Assembly (NCBI RefSeq): GCF_902497745.1
Contig: NZ_CABVHJ010000012.1
Location: 124,001 to 188,000 of the forward strand
Source: Pseudomonas fluorescens
GTDB taxonomy: Bacteria > Pseudomonadota > Gammaproteobacteria > Pseudomonadales > Pseudomonadaceae
DNA: 64,000 bases
Direction of reading: 5' to 3'
Position 1 is the stretch's first letter, and each line of letters begins with the position of its first letter. Shown one piece after another: positions 33,556-41,910 of this stretch. Below the pieces are notes generated by a model that searched no databases, was not told the origin of the DNA, and was given only the letters and a program-made list of their open reading frames with translations. A program made the position numbers and the translations under genes.

Positions 33556-34290
33556 GTGACAGTGAAGTCTGGCTGGGTCGGGTGTGCGGCATTGTGCGGG
33601 TGGTTACTGGCGGGGCAGGCATTTGCCGATTGCACACCGGCGCCAACGGCGCATGAGGTGGATTTTTCCCTCTGTAAGGACTGGCCGGCGTATCCCGGGC
33701 TGGCGCTCACCGCGGTCGCCAATTTCTCGCCCGATCCGGTCTATGGCGCGGAGGGGACGGTGGGTCTCTACGATCTGCGTTTGTCCTTGGTGGCGAGCGC
33801 AGACTTGCAGCCGTTAGCGAGCATTTATCAGCCCTCCGCATTCTCTGTTGATGCCATCGCGCTGGACGAACTGAAATTCGATACCGCCCGCTATAAGCTC
33901 GCGCCGCAATTGCAGGCCTTTGGCGTGCGAGTACGGTTCAAAGGCTCTTCGCGCGTGAATCCTCTGGATCAAACCTGGTTGTCGCTCTATGTGAAAGACG
34001 GCAACGTATTGCGTCCTGTCATGGATCGGCTGGTGGTTTATGAATATGGCGGGGAGTGGGATGGCAATTGTGCGGGAGAGCGCTACGAGACTACGCGAAC
34101 CGTGGCTCTGGCCAAGACCAGCAGCCATGGCTATGCCGACCTGATTATCAAAACGATCCGTAGCTCGACTGTTGGCGAGGGCGAAGGCGAGGCGTGTGTA
34201 TCCAATACCGTCACGCAAAAACCGGTATTGACGACACTTCGCTATGACGGCAAAAACTACGTAGTGCCTGAAGATTTCAAAGGCCTCTAA
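33556..34290 (+). CDS. Secreted protein of unknown function, paralogue A
   Basis: This 244-residue exported protein starts at GTG, eight bases after AAGGAGC, and has a signal peptide ending AGQAFA-DCTP. The mature part has four cysteines (DCTP, SLCKDW, GNCAGE, EACVSN) and shares a clear plan with the next gene: a C-x-x-WPA start, GLYDLRLSLV, LDELKFDTARYKLAPQLQAFGVR, SLYVKDGNVLRPVMDRLVV, SSHGYADLII, and the end LRYDGKNYVVPEDFKGL. No known family comes to mind. Tandem duplication with the neighbour is obvious. Confidence 0.8.
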   Translation: MTVKSGWVGCAALCGWLLAGQAFADCTPAPTAHEVDFSLCKDWPAYPGLALTAVANFSPDPVYGAEGTVGLYDLRLSLVASADLQPLASIYQPSAFSVDAIALDELKFDTARYKLAPQLQAFGVRVRFKGSSRVNPLDQTWLSLYVKDGNVLRPVMDRLVVYEYGGEWDGNCAGERYETTRTVALAKTSSHGYADLIIKTIRSSTVGEGEGEACVSNTVTQKPVLTTLRYDGKNYVVPEDFKGL

Positions 34291-34319
34291 GACCGATGTC
34301 TTTTACTCAAGGAAGAACA

Positions 34320-35048
34320 ATGATTTCGCGTTCCACAGTGCTGGGCTCTTTTATCGCGATGGGTCTTTTGACGATCACCGCTCAAGCCCAGGCCGCTTGC
34401 GAAGTGAAAAAATTCGATGGCCACTCCCTTTCGCGCTGCAAAGCGTGGCCGGCGTTCAACGATCAGTCGATTGCGGCGAAGTCTTCATTTCTCTCGGATT
34501 CGGGCGACGATGAGATGGGCGTGTTCGATCTGGAACTGGCGCTCGTCAGTTCGACAAGCGGCAAGAGCCTCGCTACCTATGCAAAGCCGGGTGCCTACAA
34601 TTCCGATGCCATTAGTTTCGACGATCTGACAATCGATACGGCCCGTTACCGATTGGCTGCTGATGTCCGTGCATTCGGTTTGCGTTCAAAATTCGCCAGT
34701 CACGGCTCCAGAGCCAATCCTTACGCAAAAACCGATTTGGCGTTGTATGTGCGGGAAGGCAACAAATTGCGCCCAGTGCTGGAAGGCTTAGTGATTCGCA
34801 AGGAATTTGGTGAAGGGACGGATGAGTGTGGCACCGAAGACACGCAAATCCGCAGGACTGTAGATATCGGCCCGACGAGCCACCATGGTTTTGCCGATTT
34901 GATCATCAGCTCGAGCGGTTCAGTTTACAAATCCTTCCTGTCGGGTAAGGAGTGCATCTCGAAAACGATCGACATGAAGAAAACTCGCGTCGTCCTGACC
35001 TACGACGGCCAGCAATACATCGTCCCCGAAGATCTCAGAGGTTACTGA
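34320..35048 (+). CDS. Secreted protein of unknown function, paralogue B
   Basis: This 242-residue exported protein has a signal peptide ending AQAQAACEVK and four cysteines in positions like those of paralogue A. Shared blocks are RCKAWPAFNDQ, FDDLTIDTARYRLAADVRAFGLRSKF, LALYVREGNKLRPVLEGLVI, SHHGFADLIISS and LTYDGQQYIVPEDLRGY. RBS AAGGAAG precedes the ATG, 29 bases after paralogue A. fosA begins four bases after its stop, so all three may be one transcript. Function is unknown. Confidence 0.82.
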   Translation: MISRSTVLGSFIAMGLLTITAQAQAACEVKKFDGHSLSRCKAWPAFNDQSIAAKSSFLSDSGDDEMGVFDLELALVSSTSGKSLATYAKPGAYNSDAISFDDLTIDTARYRLAADVRAFGLRSKFASHGSRANPYAKTDLALYVREGNKLRPVLEGLVIRKEFGEGTDECGTEDTQIRRTVDIGPTSHHGFADLIISSSGSVYKSFLSGKECISKTIDMKKTRVVLTYDGQQYIVPEDLRGY

Positions 35049-35052
35049 CCCG

Positions 35053-35469
35053 ATGCTTACCGGCCTCAACCACCTGACCCTCGCGGTCAGCGATTTGCAC
35101 CGCAGCCTGGCGTTCTATCGCGATGTGTTGCAGCTGCGCGTCGAAGCCACGTGGGACGCCGGTGCCTATCTGTCGCTGCCCGGGCTGTGGTTGTGTTTGT
35201 CGCTTGATTCAACGCGCTCAAGCGAACCGTGCGCCGATTACACCCATTACGCTTTCAGTCTCAATGCAGCCGATTTCTCAACATTCGTAGCAAAGCTAAA
35301 AGCGGTGAACGTGCAGGAGTGGCGCGACAACCGCAGCGAAGGTGCGTCGTTCTATTTTCTCGATCCAGACGGCCACAAGCTGGAAATTCACGTCGGCGAT
35401 CTCGCATCACGACTGGCAGCGTGTCGGCAAAAACCGTACGCCGGCATGCGTTTTTACGACGAGTCATGA
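35053..35469 (+). CDS. fosA: Fosfomycin resistance glutathione transferase
   Basis: This 138-residue glyoxalase-fold (VOC) enzyme adds glutathione to the epoxide of fosfomycin using Mn2+ and K+. Metal ligands His7, His65 and Glu111 are in place, as are TGLNHLTLAVSDL, WLCLSLD, DYTHYAFS, NRSEGASFYFLDPDGHKLE and the C-terminal CRQKPYAGMRF typical of FosA of P. aeruginosa. Length is normal. It begins four bases after the stop of secreted paralogue B, an unusual partner. Intrinsic chromosomal fosA is common in pseudomonads, so this is not by itself a sign of transfer. Confidence 0.93.
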   Translation: MLTGLNHLTLAVSDLHRSLAFYRDVLQLRVEATWDAGAYLSLPGLWLCLSLDSTRSSEPCADYTHYAFSLNAADFSTFVAKLKAVNVQEWRDNRSEGASFYFLDPDGHKLEIHVGDLASRLAACRQKPYAGMRFYDES

Positions 35470-35529
35470 TCAGACACATTTGTCTGTTATAGACTGGCCG
35501 CCACGTGTTCTGGCGCTTGCAGGTTTTCC

Positions 35530-36168
35530 ATGACTCCATCGTTGCTAATGGCCGTGCTGGCCTCGGGTTTCATTTATGGCATTACGCCCGGGCCGGGTGT
35601 GCTGGCGGTGTTCGGCATCGGTGCAGCCCACGGGCGACGGGCCGGGGCGGGGTTTCTTTGCGGGCACCTGCTCGGTGATGTGGTCTGGTGCAGCACAGCG
35701 CTGATTGCGATTGTCGGCGCCCGGGAAATCGGCAGCACCGCGTTTGATGTGCTCGGTGTGCTCAGCGGTTTGTACCTGTTCTGGCTCGGCTGGCGCGCGG
35801 TGCGGGCCCAGCGTCGCAACGGCGACGAACCGCAAGGTGCGGCGCGCAAGCCGTTCTGGCACGGCATTCTGTTTGGTTTGACCAATCCCAAGGCCTATCC
35901 GGTGGCGGTCGCGACCTTCACCGCGCTGTTGTCGAGCCGCGCCGAACTGCTCAACTGGTCGATGCTGCCGGCGTTGATTGCCCTGAGTTTCCTCGGCGGC
36001 TTGTTGGCCTACGCTATTCTGATTGGCGTGGTTGGCGCGCAGCGGGTACGCATGCTGTATCAGCGTCATGAGTTGCTTATCACCCGCTTGTGCGGCGTGA
36101 TGTTTATAGGTTTTGCCATCAACGCGCTGATGCATGCGCTGCCGGGGCTGATGCCGAACAAGGCTTGA
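35530..36168 (+). CDS. LysE-family exporter
   Basis: This 212-residue membrane protein of the LysE/RhtB family exports amino acids or related metabolites. It has six predicted helices and the family motif FIYGITPGPGVLAVFGIGAAHGRRAG near residues 14-40, plus LFGLTNPKAYPVAVATF in the middle. Substrates in the family range from lysine and threonine to homoserine lactones; none is indicated here. It follows fosA by 60 bases with its own start. Confidence 0.87.
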   Translation: MTPSLLMAVLASGFIYGITPGPGVLAVFGIGAAHGRRAGAGFLCGHLLGDVVWCSTALIAIVGAREIGSTAFDVLGVLSGLYLFWLGWRAVRAQRRNGDEPQGAARKPFWHGILFGLTNPKAYPVAVATFTALLSSRAELLNWSMLPALIALSFLGGLLAYAILIGVVGAQRVRMLYQRHELLITRLCGVMFIGFAINALMHALPGLMPNKA

Positions 36169-36328
36169 AGGTGTGTGCAGGGATGCGCAATCAAGAGGCT
36201 AGAAATGTTTGATTAAGGGCCGCCGTTCGTCGCAGCGACTGCAACTTTTCTAAACCTTTGCCGGCCAGGAAATTCTCAATCTAGGCGGGCACCTGCTCGC
36301 CACGATCATTACCAAGAGGTAGAGAATC

Positions 36329-36484
36329 ATGCCTAATTCAAGAAACTCGAACTCGGGAAACTTCGCCAACGATCGAACCAAGGCCTCTGAAGCAGGTCGC
36401 AAAGGTGGGAAAACCACCACAACGACCGTCGACAAAGAGCCAAAACCAGACATGGGCCGCAAGCCCGCTCAGAAATCGAAGTAG
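36329..36484 (+). CDS. Small KGG-domain stress-associated protein
   Basis: This 51-residue gene starts at ATG 36329, with GAGG before it, and ends at TAG 36482-36484. The protein carries the KGG repeat motif GNFANDRTKASEAGRKGGK, as in Bacillus GsiB and Escherichia YciG, followed by a Lys/Thr-rich tail. Such hydrophilic, probably disordered peptides are general-stress proteins in several bacteria. Its neighbour downstream (DUF4142) is also typical of stress-induced envelope proteins, so the pair may be controlled together, for example by RpoS. Confidence 0.82.
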   Translation: MPNSRNSNSGNFANDRTKASEAGRKGGKTTTTTVDKEPKPDMGRKPAQKSK

Positions 36485-36560
36485 TCGGTGAAGGTAGTTT
36501 TGATTGAGAGGCGGGGGCGTAAGCTCCCGCTTGAATTTCGCAAGTAAGGAGGGCGCGACC

Positions 36561-37064
36561 ATGAGCCGGATGGCCACCCGTATACGCACCATGAGTTTTG
36601 CATCGCTGTTGGGCCTGTGTGCCAGCAGTGCTTTTGCCCAGTCGCCCGCCGATTTCATCAACGATGCCTCCGCCAAAGGAATGGCCGACATCGAAGCCAG
36701 TCGTCTGGCCCACAGCAAAGCCGAATCGAAAGAGGTCAAGGACTACACCATCGTCGTCATCAATGACCGCACCACGGCGAACCAGCACCTGGCGAAGATC
36801 GCCAAGAAACTCGACCTGCCGGTCGCGCCCCGTGAGGAGCTGGCCGACAAGGCCAAAGAGTTGATGCCGCCAGTGAGCGATGGCGCCTCCTTCGATCAGG
36901 CCTACGCCGCCAGTCAAGTCAAAGCCACTGAAGAGGCCATCGAGCAGATTCAGCAGCAAGCGCAGACCACCGACGTGCCGGAGATTAAAGCGTTTGCCGA
37001 CGAGACATTGCCGAAACTGCAAAGCCATCTGGAGAAGGCTCGCGCGCTGCAGGCTAGCCGCTAA
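36561..37064 (+). CDS. DUF4142 periplasmic protein
   Basis: This 167-residue protein has a signal peptide ending ASSAFA-QSPADF and the DUF4142 four-helix ferritin-like domain: FINDASAKGMADIEASRLAHSKAESKEVKDYT, then RTTANQHLAKIAKKLDLPV and QQAQTTDVPEIKAFADETLPKLQSHLEKA. Family members are exported, often stress-induced proteins without known activity. The ATG at 36561 has AAGGAGG nine bases upstream. Hairpin repeat copy 3 follows and probably ends the transcript. Confidence 0.87.
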   Translation: MSRMATRIRTMSFASLLGLCASSAFAQSPADFINDASAKGMADIEASRLAHSKAESKEVKDYTIVVINDRTTANQHLAKIAKKLDLPVAPREELADKAKELMPPVSDGASFDQAYAASQVKATEEAIEQIQQQAQTTDVPEIKAFADETLPKLQSHLEKARALQASR

Positions 37065-37070
37065 TCAGGA

Positions 37071-37142
37071 TCAAAAGATCGCAGCCTTCGGCAGCTCCTA
37101 CACCTGTTTATGTAGGAGCTGCCGAAGGCTGCGATCTTTTGA
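37071..37142. repeat. Hairpin repeat, GATCGCAGCCTTCGGCAGCTCC family, copy 3
   Basis: A near-perfect inverted repeat, TCAAAAGATCGCAG to CTGCGATCTTTTGA, lies between convergent genes. T-runs on both sides would suit bidirectional termination. Confidence 0.87.
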
Positions 37143-37151
37143 TTTAAACCC

Positions 37152-37562
37152 TCAGCACTCATTCAAATCCTGCTTCGACTTGCTCTTCTCGCCCAACCCC
37201 TCAAGATTAAAAACCTCACCCTCGCCCAACGAACGGTAGTGCCTGCGCAACGCCTCCAACTGCTCCAAATCAAGCGCCTCCAGCCCAAGCATCGCGTTCT
37301 GCGCCTCTTTGGTCACCAACAGCAATTCATCGATCTTCAAGTGGAGAATGTCGGTGTCGCGGTTCTGTGTGTTCTGAATCAGGAACACCATCAGGAAGGT
37401 GATGATGGTGGTCGAGGTGTTGATGATCAGTTGCCAAGTGTCGTTGTAATCAAAGATCGGCCCGCTCAACCCCCACAACCCGATCAGGATCAACGCGCCC
37501 ATGAAGGTCTTCGGACTACCGGCCCACAGCGCGAGCTTCTGGGAGATTTTTGCGAATTTCAT
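37152..37562 (-). CDS. Low-affinity iron permease family protein
   Basis: This 136-residue protein matches the Iron_permease (FET4-like) domain: SQKLALWAGSPKTFMGALILIGLWGLSG, then YNDTWQLIINTSTTIITFLMVFLIQNTQNRDTDILHLKIDELL. It has two membrane helices and a cytoplasmic helical tail. Bacterial members are single-domain versions of the yeast low-affinity Fe/Cu transporter; transport has rarely been shown directly. It is followed by hairpin repeat copy 3 and shows no clear operon. Confidence 0.85.
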   Translation of the reverse strand: MKFAKISQKLALWAGSPKTFMGALILIGLWGLSGPIFDYNDTWQLIINTSTTIITFLMVFLIQNTQNRDTDILHLKIDELLLVTKEAQNAMLGLEALDLEQLEALRRHYRSLGEGEVFNLEGLGEKSKSKQDLNEC

Positions 37563-37727
37563 AGCGGTGTTCCTTAATGGGAAGAGTCTTGAAATTCAGA
37601 CAGCTGCGGCTGGTGGAAAATTCTAATTACAAATCCACCCACGTCACCGGACGTTGGTAGGGCAGGCAGGCGCGCTAGATCGCGGTATCGTGTCGAACCG
37701 CTGGAATGCCCCCGACAGGAGAACGCA

Positions 37728-38498
37728 ATGAGTTGGTCCGCCAAACAATACGTCACTTTCGAAGATGAACGCACCCGCCCGGCCCGCGATCTGCTGGCGG
37801 CGATTCCCACGCCAGAAGCGCGGACAGTGGTCGATCTCGGTTGTGGTCCCGGCAACTCGACTGAGTTGCTGGTGCAGCGTTTTCCGGGGGCGAAGGTCAG
37901 CGGGCTGGATAGCTCGGCAGACATGATCGACGCGGCTCGCAAGCGCTTGCCGGATTTGCGCTTCGATGTAGCCGAGATTGATAAATGGGTCGATGCCGGG
38001 CCGTTTGATGTGATCTTCGCTAATGCCGTGTTGCAGTGGGTGCCGGATCACGCGATGTTGTTGCCGGCGTTGGCCAGCAAGTTGTCGGCCGGTGGCAGCC
38101 TGGCGATCCAGATGCCGGACAACCTCAATGAACCCTCACACCGCTTGATGCGTGAAGTCGCCGCGGAGGGTCCGTGGGCGAGCAAGCTTTCAAGCGCTGC
38201 GGGGCAACGTACCGACATGGCGAGCGCCAGTGATTATTTCTCGATGCTGCGGCCACACTGTGCGCGGGTCGATGTGTGGCGCACGACCTATCACCATCAG
38301 CTGTCAGGCGGGGCGGCGGGGGTGGTGGAGTGGTTCAAGGGGAGCGGGTTGATTCCGTTTTTGAGTCCGCTGACCGAGGCGGAAAAGGCGCAGTACCTGG
38401 AGCAGTATCTGGCGGAGGTTGAGAAGGCTTATCCGGCATTGGCGGATGGCTCGGTGCTGTTGCCATTTCCACGGTTATTGATCGTCGCGACGCGCTGA
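37728..38498 (+). CDS. tam: Trans-aconitate 2-methyltransferase
   Basis: This 256-residue SAM-dependent methyltransferase starts SWSAKQYVTFEDERTRPARDLLAAIP and has motif I VVDLGCGPGNSTELL, FDVIFANAVLQWVPDHAMLL and QMPDNLNEPSHRLMREVA, all typical of Tam. It methylates trans-aconitate, an inhibitory by-product of the citrate cycle, to its monomethyl ester. RBS ACAGGAGAA is strong. Length equals that of E. coli Tam. It is followed by palindromic repeat copy 3. Confidence 0.92.
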   Translation: MSWSAKQYVTFEDERTRPARDLLAAIPTPEARTVVDLGCGPGNSTELLVQRFPGAKVSGLDSSADMIDAARKRLPDLRFDVAEIDKWVDAGPFDVIFANAVLQWVPDHAMLLPALASKLSAGGSLAIQMPDNLNEPSHRLMREVAAEGPWASKLSSAAGQRTDMASASDYFSMLRPHCARVDVWRTTYHHQLSGGAAGVVEWFKGSGLIPFLSPLTEAEKAQYLEQYLAEVEKAYPALADGSVLLPFPRLLIVATR

Positions 38499-38551
38499 AA
38501 TAAATTGGGCCTGTTTTTCGGCTGGAGATTTTTGGTGCGCTTTCGGACGGA

Positions 38552-38713
38552 CCCCTCATCGGAACGCCGCCCGCCCAGCCCTCTCCCGAGGGAGAGGGAG
38601 CCGACCGGTGTTGTATCCGGACCCGGAGTTCGGCTCGATATTTCAGGTCGGCGTAACCCTGGAGAACAACTCGGTCAGTCCCCTCTACCTCTGGGAGAGG
38701 GTTAGGGTGAGGG
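38552..38713. repeat. Long palindromic repeat, CCCTCACCC family, copy 3
   Basis: It runs from CCCCTCATCGGAACGCCGCC and CCCTCTCCCGAGGGAGAGGG to CTCTGGGAGAGGGTTAGGGTGAGGG. The left end matches the right end of copy 1 in reverse (GGCGTTCCGATGAGGGG). It lies between convergent tam and a methyltransferase gene. Confidence 0.8.
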
Positions 38714-38734
38714 CTTATCAAGCTGCAAACCCGC

Positions 38735-39463
38735 TCAACGCTGCACCGCCACCAACATCATCATTGGCCGCTCCCGCTCTTCCGCCAGCGCCGGTTGCGC
38801 CGCCACTTCAGCATCGCTCGGCCCCCATTCATTGACATGTCGAATCGTGAACCCCGCATCGATCAGCGAATTGAGCAATGTCCCGACCGTACGATGCTGC
38901 TTGATCACGCCCTCGGCCAACCAGTTCGTAACCCGCTCACCCTCCAACTGATAGCTATCCAGCGGCCAACGCTTGTTACCTTCGCTATCTACCAACCAGC
39001 CCGGATTACGCGGCGCCATAAAGATTGGATGCTCAATGGAAAACACAAAGTGCGAACCCGGTTTCAGTGCCGCGTACAGGTGCGCAAACAGCCCCGGCAG
39101 ATCCTTGATGTAATGCAGTGCCAACGAGCTGTAAGCCAGATCGAAACTGCAAGCGGGCAAGTCGAGCTGTTCCAGATCGGCGCGCTCATAACGAATGTTC
39201 GCCGCCGTCGTGGTTACTCGCGCCCGCTCCAGCATCTTCTCCGAGACATCCAGCCCCAAGACACTGGCCGCGCCATTTTCAATGGCCCAACGGCTGAACC
39301 AGCCATAACCGCAGCCCAGATCCACCACGTTCAGGCCGTGCATGGATGGCAACAGCGCCTTGAGCGCCGGCCACTCCGGCGCCGCGTCGAGGCCGCCGAT
39401 GGAGCGGTTCATCTGGCTGTAGCCCTGGAAAAACTCGGGATCGTCGTAAATGTTTTGCGTCAT
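38735..39463 (-). CDS. Class I SAM-dependent methyltransferase, small-molecule type
   Basis: This 242-residue protein begins NIYDDPEFFQGYSQMNRSIGGLDAAPEW and has motif I NVVDLGCGYGWFSRWA, motif II SVLGLDVSEKMLERAR and the post-motif DLAYSSLALHYIKDLPGLF. It belongs to the Methyltransf_11/25 group that acts on small metabolites or biotin-pathway-like substrates; the exact one is unknown. An ATG at 39463 gives the natural start, preceded by GAGCACCTCACC with a weak RBS. It reads convergently with tam. Confidence 0.85.
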   Translation of the reverse strand: MTQNIYDDPEFFQGYSQMNRSIGGLDAAPEWPALKALLPSMHGLNVVDLGCGYGWFSRWAIENGAASVLGLDVSEKMLERARVTTTAANIRYERADLEQLDLPACSFDLAYSSLALHYIKDLPGLFAHLYAALKPGSHFVFSIEHPIFMAPRNPGWLVDSEGNKRWPLDSYQLEGERVTNWLAEGVIKQHRTVGTLLNSLIDAGFTIRHVNEWGPSDAEVAAQPALAEERERPMMMLVAVQR

Positions 39464-39808
39464 GGTGAGGTGCTCTATTGAGTTCGATCGTCAGCGGCGA
39501 AGTGGCCGCGATTGAAATCCCTCGAAAGTGATGGCGCGTATTCGTCGATGGCCGCGCAGGGGGAGGGTGGTGGTCGATGGGGAAATGCTAGTCGGTCGGG
39601 CGGGAGGTGAAAACCGGTGGAGTGTTGTGGATCTGTAATGTCGGGGAAATCGCTATGTTTTATCGCCACGTAAACGTCTTGCGAGTGAAGTGTTTAAAGA
39701 CGTGCAGTGTTACGTCCTGAAGCCTACAAATCCTTGCGCCGTTGCCTACCGCTACGCCAGAATCCGCCGGCTTGTGCGCTTTAGGGGCGGTCGGTAACTT
39801 GGTTCGCG
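39464..39808. other. Gene-free stretch upstream of the DUF6124 leader
   Basis: No convincing gene is visible in these 345 bases. The only structures are an inverted repeat ACGTCTT / AAGACGT at 39674-39703 and GC-rich segments leading into the folded region at 39809. A promoter for the leader transcript must lie here or just inside it, but I could not fix one. Confidence 0.4.
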
Positions 39809-40020
39809 TCACTGATTTCCAGTGATCGGGTTTAGTAGCCCGGCATCCTCAATCTGAATAGCTGCATGAGTACCACTCAGTCAGGCAAATGCTTGCACCT
39901 GATGGTGGCTGTGCGCATGGCGCCCTCGGGTGCGCCGGATTTGGATTGGGGTCCGGTCTACTAACTTGCGCACAGCTGCCACCCATCCGTTTAGTAGCGA
40001 GATCGGTTGCGGCCTTACTA
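39809..40020 (+). promoter_or_regulatory. Candidate structured RNA leader of the DUF6124 gene
   Basis: The last 210 or so bases before the DUF6124 gene can fold into many hairpins: TCACTG-ATTTC-CAGTGA (39809-39825), CGGG-TTTAGTAG-CCCG (39827-39842), CAGG-CAA / TTG-CACCTG (about 39882-39901), GGCGC / GCGCC (39919-39936), CCGGA / TCCGG (about 39935-39956), and a long arm GGTGGCTGTGCGCA / TGCGCACAGCTGCCACC (39904-39983). The loop TTTAGTAG recurs at 39990-39997, and its complement CTACTAA lies at 39958-39964. The complement could pair with either copy, allowing alternative structures. No terminator T-run is seen. This may be a cis-regulatory RNA or mobile-element-like repeat. Confidence 0.55.
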
Positions 40021-40035
40021 AAAGGTCTCAGTCCA

Positions 40036-40398
40036 ATGTTCAAAGTAACGCCAAATCCGCCGGAAACCGATCCGGCATCCCCCTACGAATCACCCAACTC
40101 AAAGAAATTCCACGAAGCCGCCGAACGCGCCCTCGACCACTATCTCAGCCCCACGGCCAGAATCATGGGTTCCACCCACGAACCCGAACCGATGTACCTC
40201 GCCAACCCGAAATACGACACCGAATCCCTGTTGGCCAACGCCAGCGAAACCCTCGGCTCGGCCACCACCCTGCTCAACAACTTCGCCGCACAACTCGACA
40301 CCTCGCACCGCAAGACCGCGCTTGGCATTGCGCAGATTGTCATGTTGAGTGAGTTGGCGGTGAATAAGGCGCTGGATAACGTGGTGCCGGCGGGCTAA
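40036..40398 (+). CDS. DUF6124 family small protein
   Basis: This 120-residue protein belongs, from memory, to a Pseudomonas-restricted family of short proteins (DUF6124/DUF3077-like) with a Pro-rich start MFKVTPNPPETDPASPYESP, the helical block KFHEAAERALDHYLSP, LLANASETLGSATTLLNNFAAQL and a C-terminal HRKTALGIAQIVMLSELAVNKALD. No function is established. Longer readings run through the folded leader and were rejected; the ATG at 40036 sits just after it. A strong terminator follows. Confidence 0.78.
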   Translation: MFKVTPNPPETDPASPYESPNSKKFHEAAERALDHYLSPTARIMGSTHEPEPMYLANPKYDTESLLANASETLGSATTLLNNFAAQLDTSHRKTALGIAQIVMLSELAVNKALDNVVPAG

Positions 40399-40426
40399 TC
40401 ACGAGTTCTCTCATAATTGGCGGTCA

Positions 40427-40456
40427 CAAAAAACCGGTCGAAGACCGGTTTTTTTG
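40427..40456. terminator. Rho-independent terminator after the DUF6124 gene
   Basis: AAAAAACCGGTC-GAA-GACCGGTTTTTTT is a perfect hairpin with T-runs readable from either strand. A near copy lies at 44007-44036 after the tRNA gene. Confidence 0.93.
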
Positions 40457-40625
40457 TTGCCCAATTTACAGGCGTTTTTCTACCAGTTAATTAACGGGCG
40501 CAAAATTTCTTAAGGCGCTCGCAGCCATCAATTGGGCATGGGTGCCATCGAACCAGATGAAGCAAAGCTTCGGCTTTTAATCGATCGCAGGAATGATTCG
40601 ATATTTACGAATCCCCGCATCCAGG

Positions 40626-41879
40626 TTAGGCAGTCGAGTTTAATAACCCGATAAATTTTCGACTGGGAGTCCAGTTCAAGGCGCTGACTATAAGTAGCAG
40701 AAGCAAGCCTGAGTAAACCCAGTAAACCCCGATCTGATCGTACGCCCAGCCAGCAAGTAATATTCCCGTCAAACCGGTAAAACGGCTTGTGAAATCAATA
40801 GCCCCATACCAACTTCCGATAATGTTTTTAGGGACTGACAGCTGTATAGCGCTGGCGGTGGTACGAAAATACATCGTTGCTCCAAATTGAAAAGCGAACA
40901 TACCAGCCCCTACCAGAATTGCGTTGCCTCTGATGAGTAGTGTTGTTATTACCCCGGCTAGCATCACGAAATGCGCGATAAATATAATCATCTGGAGGAA
41001 ATTTCCCCCGCCATATCTTTTTGTGGTAAAGCCTCCCAAGACTGCCCCTGCTGCGCCAATGCTGTAAAGATAGCCAGTCTGATCAGGCGTAAATTCGTGG
41101 AAGTCGCGTAGGAGCGGAATCCACAGAAGCGCCAGGACACTTATAACTAACACGCACGCCGAGTAGGATCCAAGAAACGCGCGCCATTGCCGTGCCCGGA
41201 GTAGCGCTACTGTAGTACGGGACGCGCCGGTAATACTTTCTTGAAAGCGCTGCTTGAAGGATGAATGCTCGGGTTCAGCGCCTTCTAGCGGTCGAGATTG
41301 GTATTTAGAGACTAAGCTTAATGCCAACAGCAGGGCGACCAACATGAACGCGACCGATACTGTAAGTGATCTAGACAGGCCGATCTGTAGAATAGCAATT
41401 GCACCGATTGCCGGCCCAACAGACCGTGCAACGCCATTCATTGTCGCCAAAAAACCATTGATGCGGGGTATCTCTTCGCGCTCGAATAAAAAAGGCACCA
41501 GGGCAAACATTATCAGCCTGGAATACTGGTGTATCAGATCTACCAGAAATGCGAAGGTCCATACCCAAGCGACAGTGTTGGTATGGAAAGACAAAATGAT
41601 TGTTGCTGCTGCAAATACAATGATGTTGATAGTCTGAGTGACGATGAATAATTTCCACTTGTTGAAGCGGTCAATGAATCCTGCACCCAGTAGTGTTACC
41701 AATAGTTCTGCAATATACCCAACCGCATAGGTGGTTGTAGCAGCTGAGGTAGTGCCTGTTATCGAATAGGCGAGATTCGCGAATACCAGATCGTAAACTG
41801 CTTCGGAGAGCGCAATAAATACGCCCACCGAAGCGAAGATATACATTTTTGAGTTGCTGGGGTTTAGGTAGGTGCGCAC
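40626..41879 (-). CDS. MFS exporter of the AT-rich cluster
   Basis: This 417-residue major facilitator protein starts at GTG (MRTYLNPSNSKMYIFASVGVFIALSEAVYDLVFANL) and has about 12 membrane segments. It includes GYIAELLVTLLGAGFIDRFNKWKLFIVTQTINI, typical of the MFS_1 exporters around natural-product genes. Codon use is AT-rich (many Ile ATA, Leu TTA/CTA-type choices) unlike the flanking genes. It is the last gene of a three-gene minus-strand operon after a 90-residue protein and a tandem cupin protein, so it probably exports what they make or protects against it. An ATG at 41846 is a less likely start. Confidence 0.82.
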   Translation of the reverse strand: MRTYLNPSNSKMYIFASVGVFIALSEAVYDLVFANLAYSITGTTSAATTTYAVGYIAELLVTLLGAGFIDRFNKWKLFIVTQTINIIVFAAATIILSFHTNTVAWVWTFAFLVDLIHQYSRLIMFALVPFLFEREEIPRINGFLATMNGVARSVGPAIGAIAILQIGLSRSLTVSVAFMLVALLLALSLVSKYQSRPLEGAEPEHSSFKQRFQESITGASRTTVALLRARQWRAFLGSYSACVLVISVLALLWIPLLRDFHEFTPDQTGYLYSIGAAGAVLGGFTTKRYGGGNFLQMIIFIAHFVMLAGVITTLLIRGNAILVGAGMFAFQFGATMYFRTTASAIQLSVPKNIIGSWYGAIDFTSRFTGLTGILLAGWAYDQIGVYWVYSGLLLLLIVSALNWTPSRKFIGLLNSTA

Positions 41880-41910
41880 GACTGTTTATCCGGTCACGTA
41901 AATATTTTTG

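Noticed and set aside
40487..40590. Short minus-strand open stretch ending FDGTHAQLMAASALRNFAPVN before the AT-rich cluster
   Set aside because: It is only about 29 codons after an in-frame stop with no start or RBS. It may be the tail of a lost gene, but I cannot name it.
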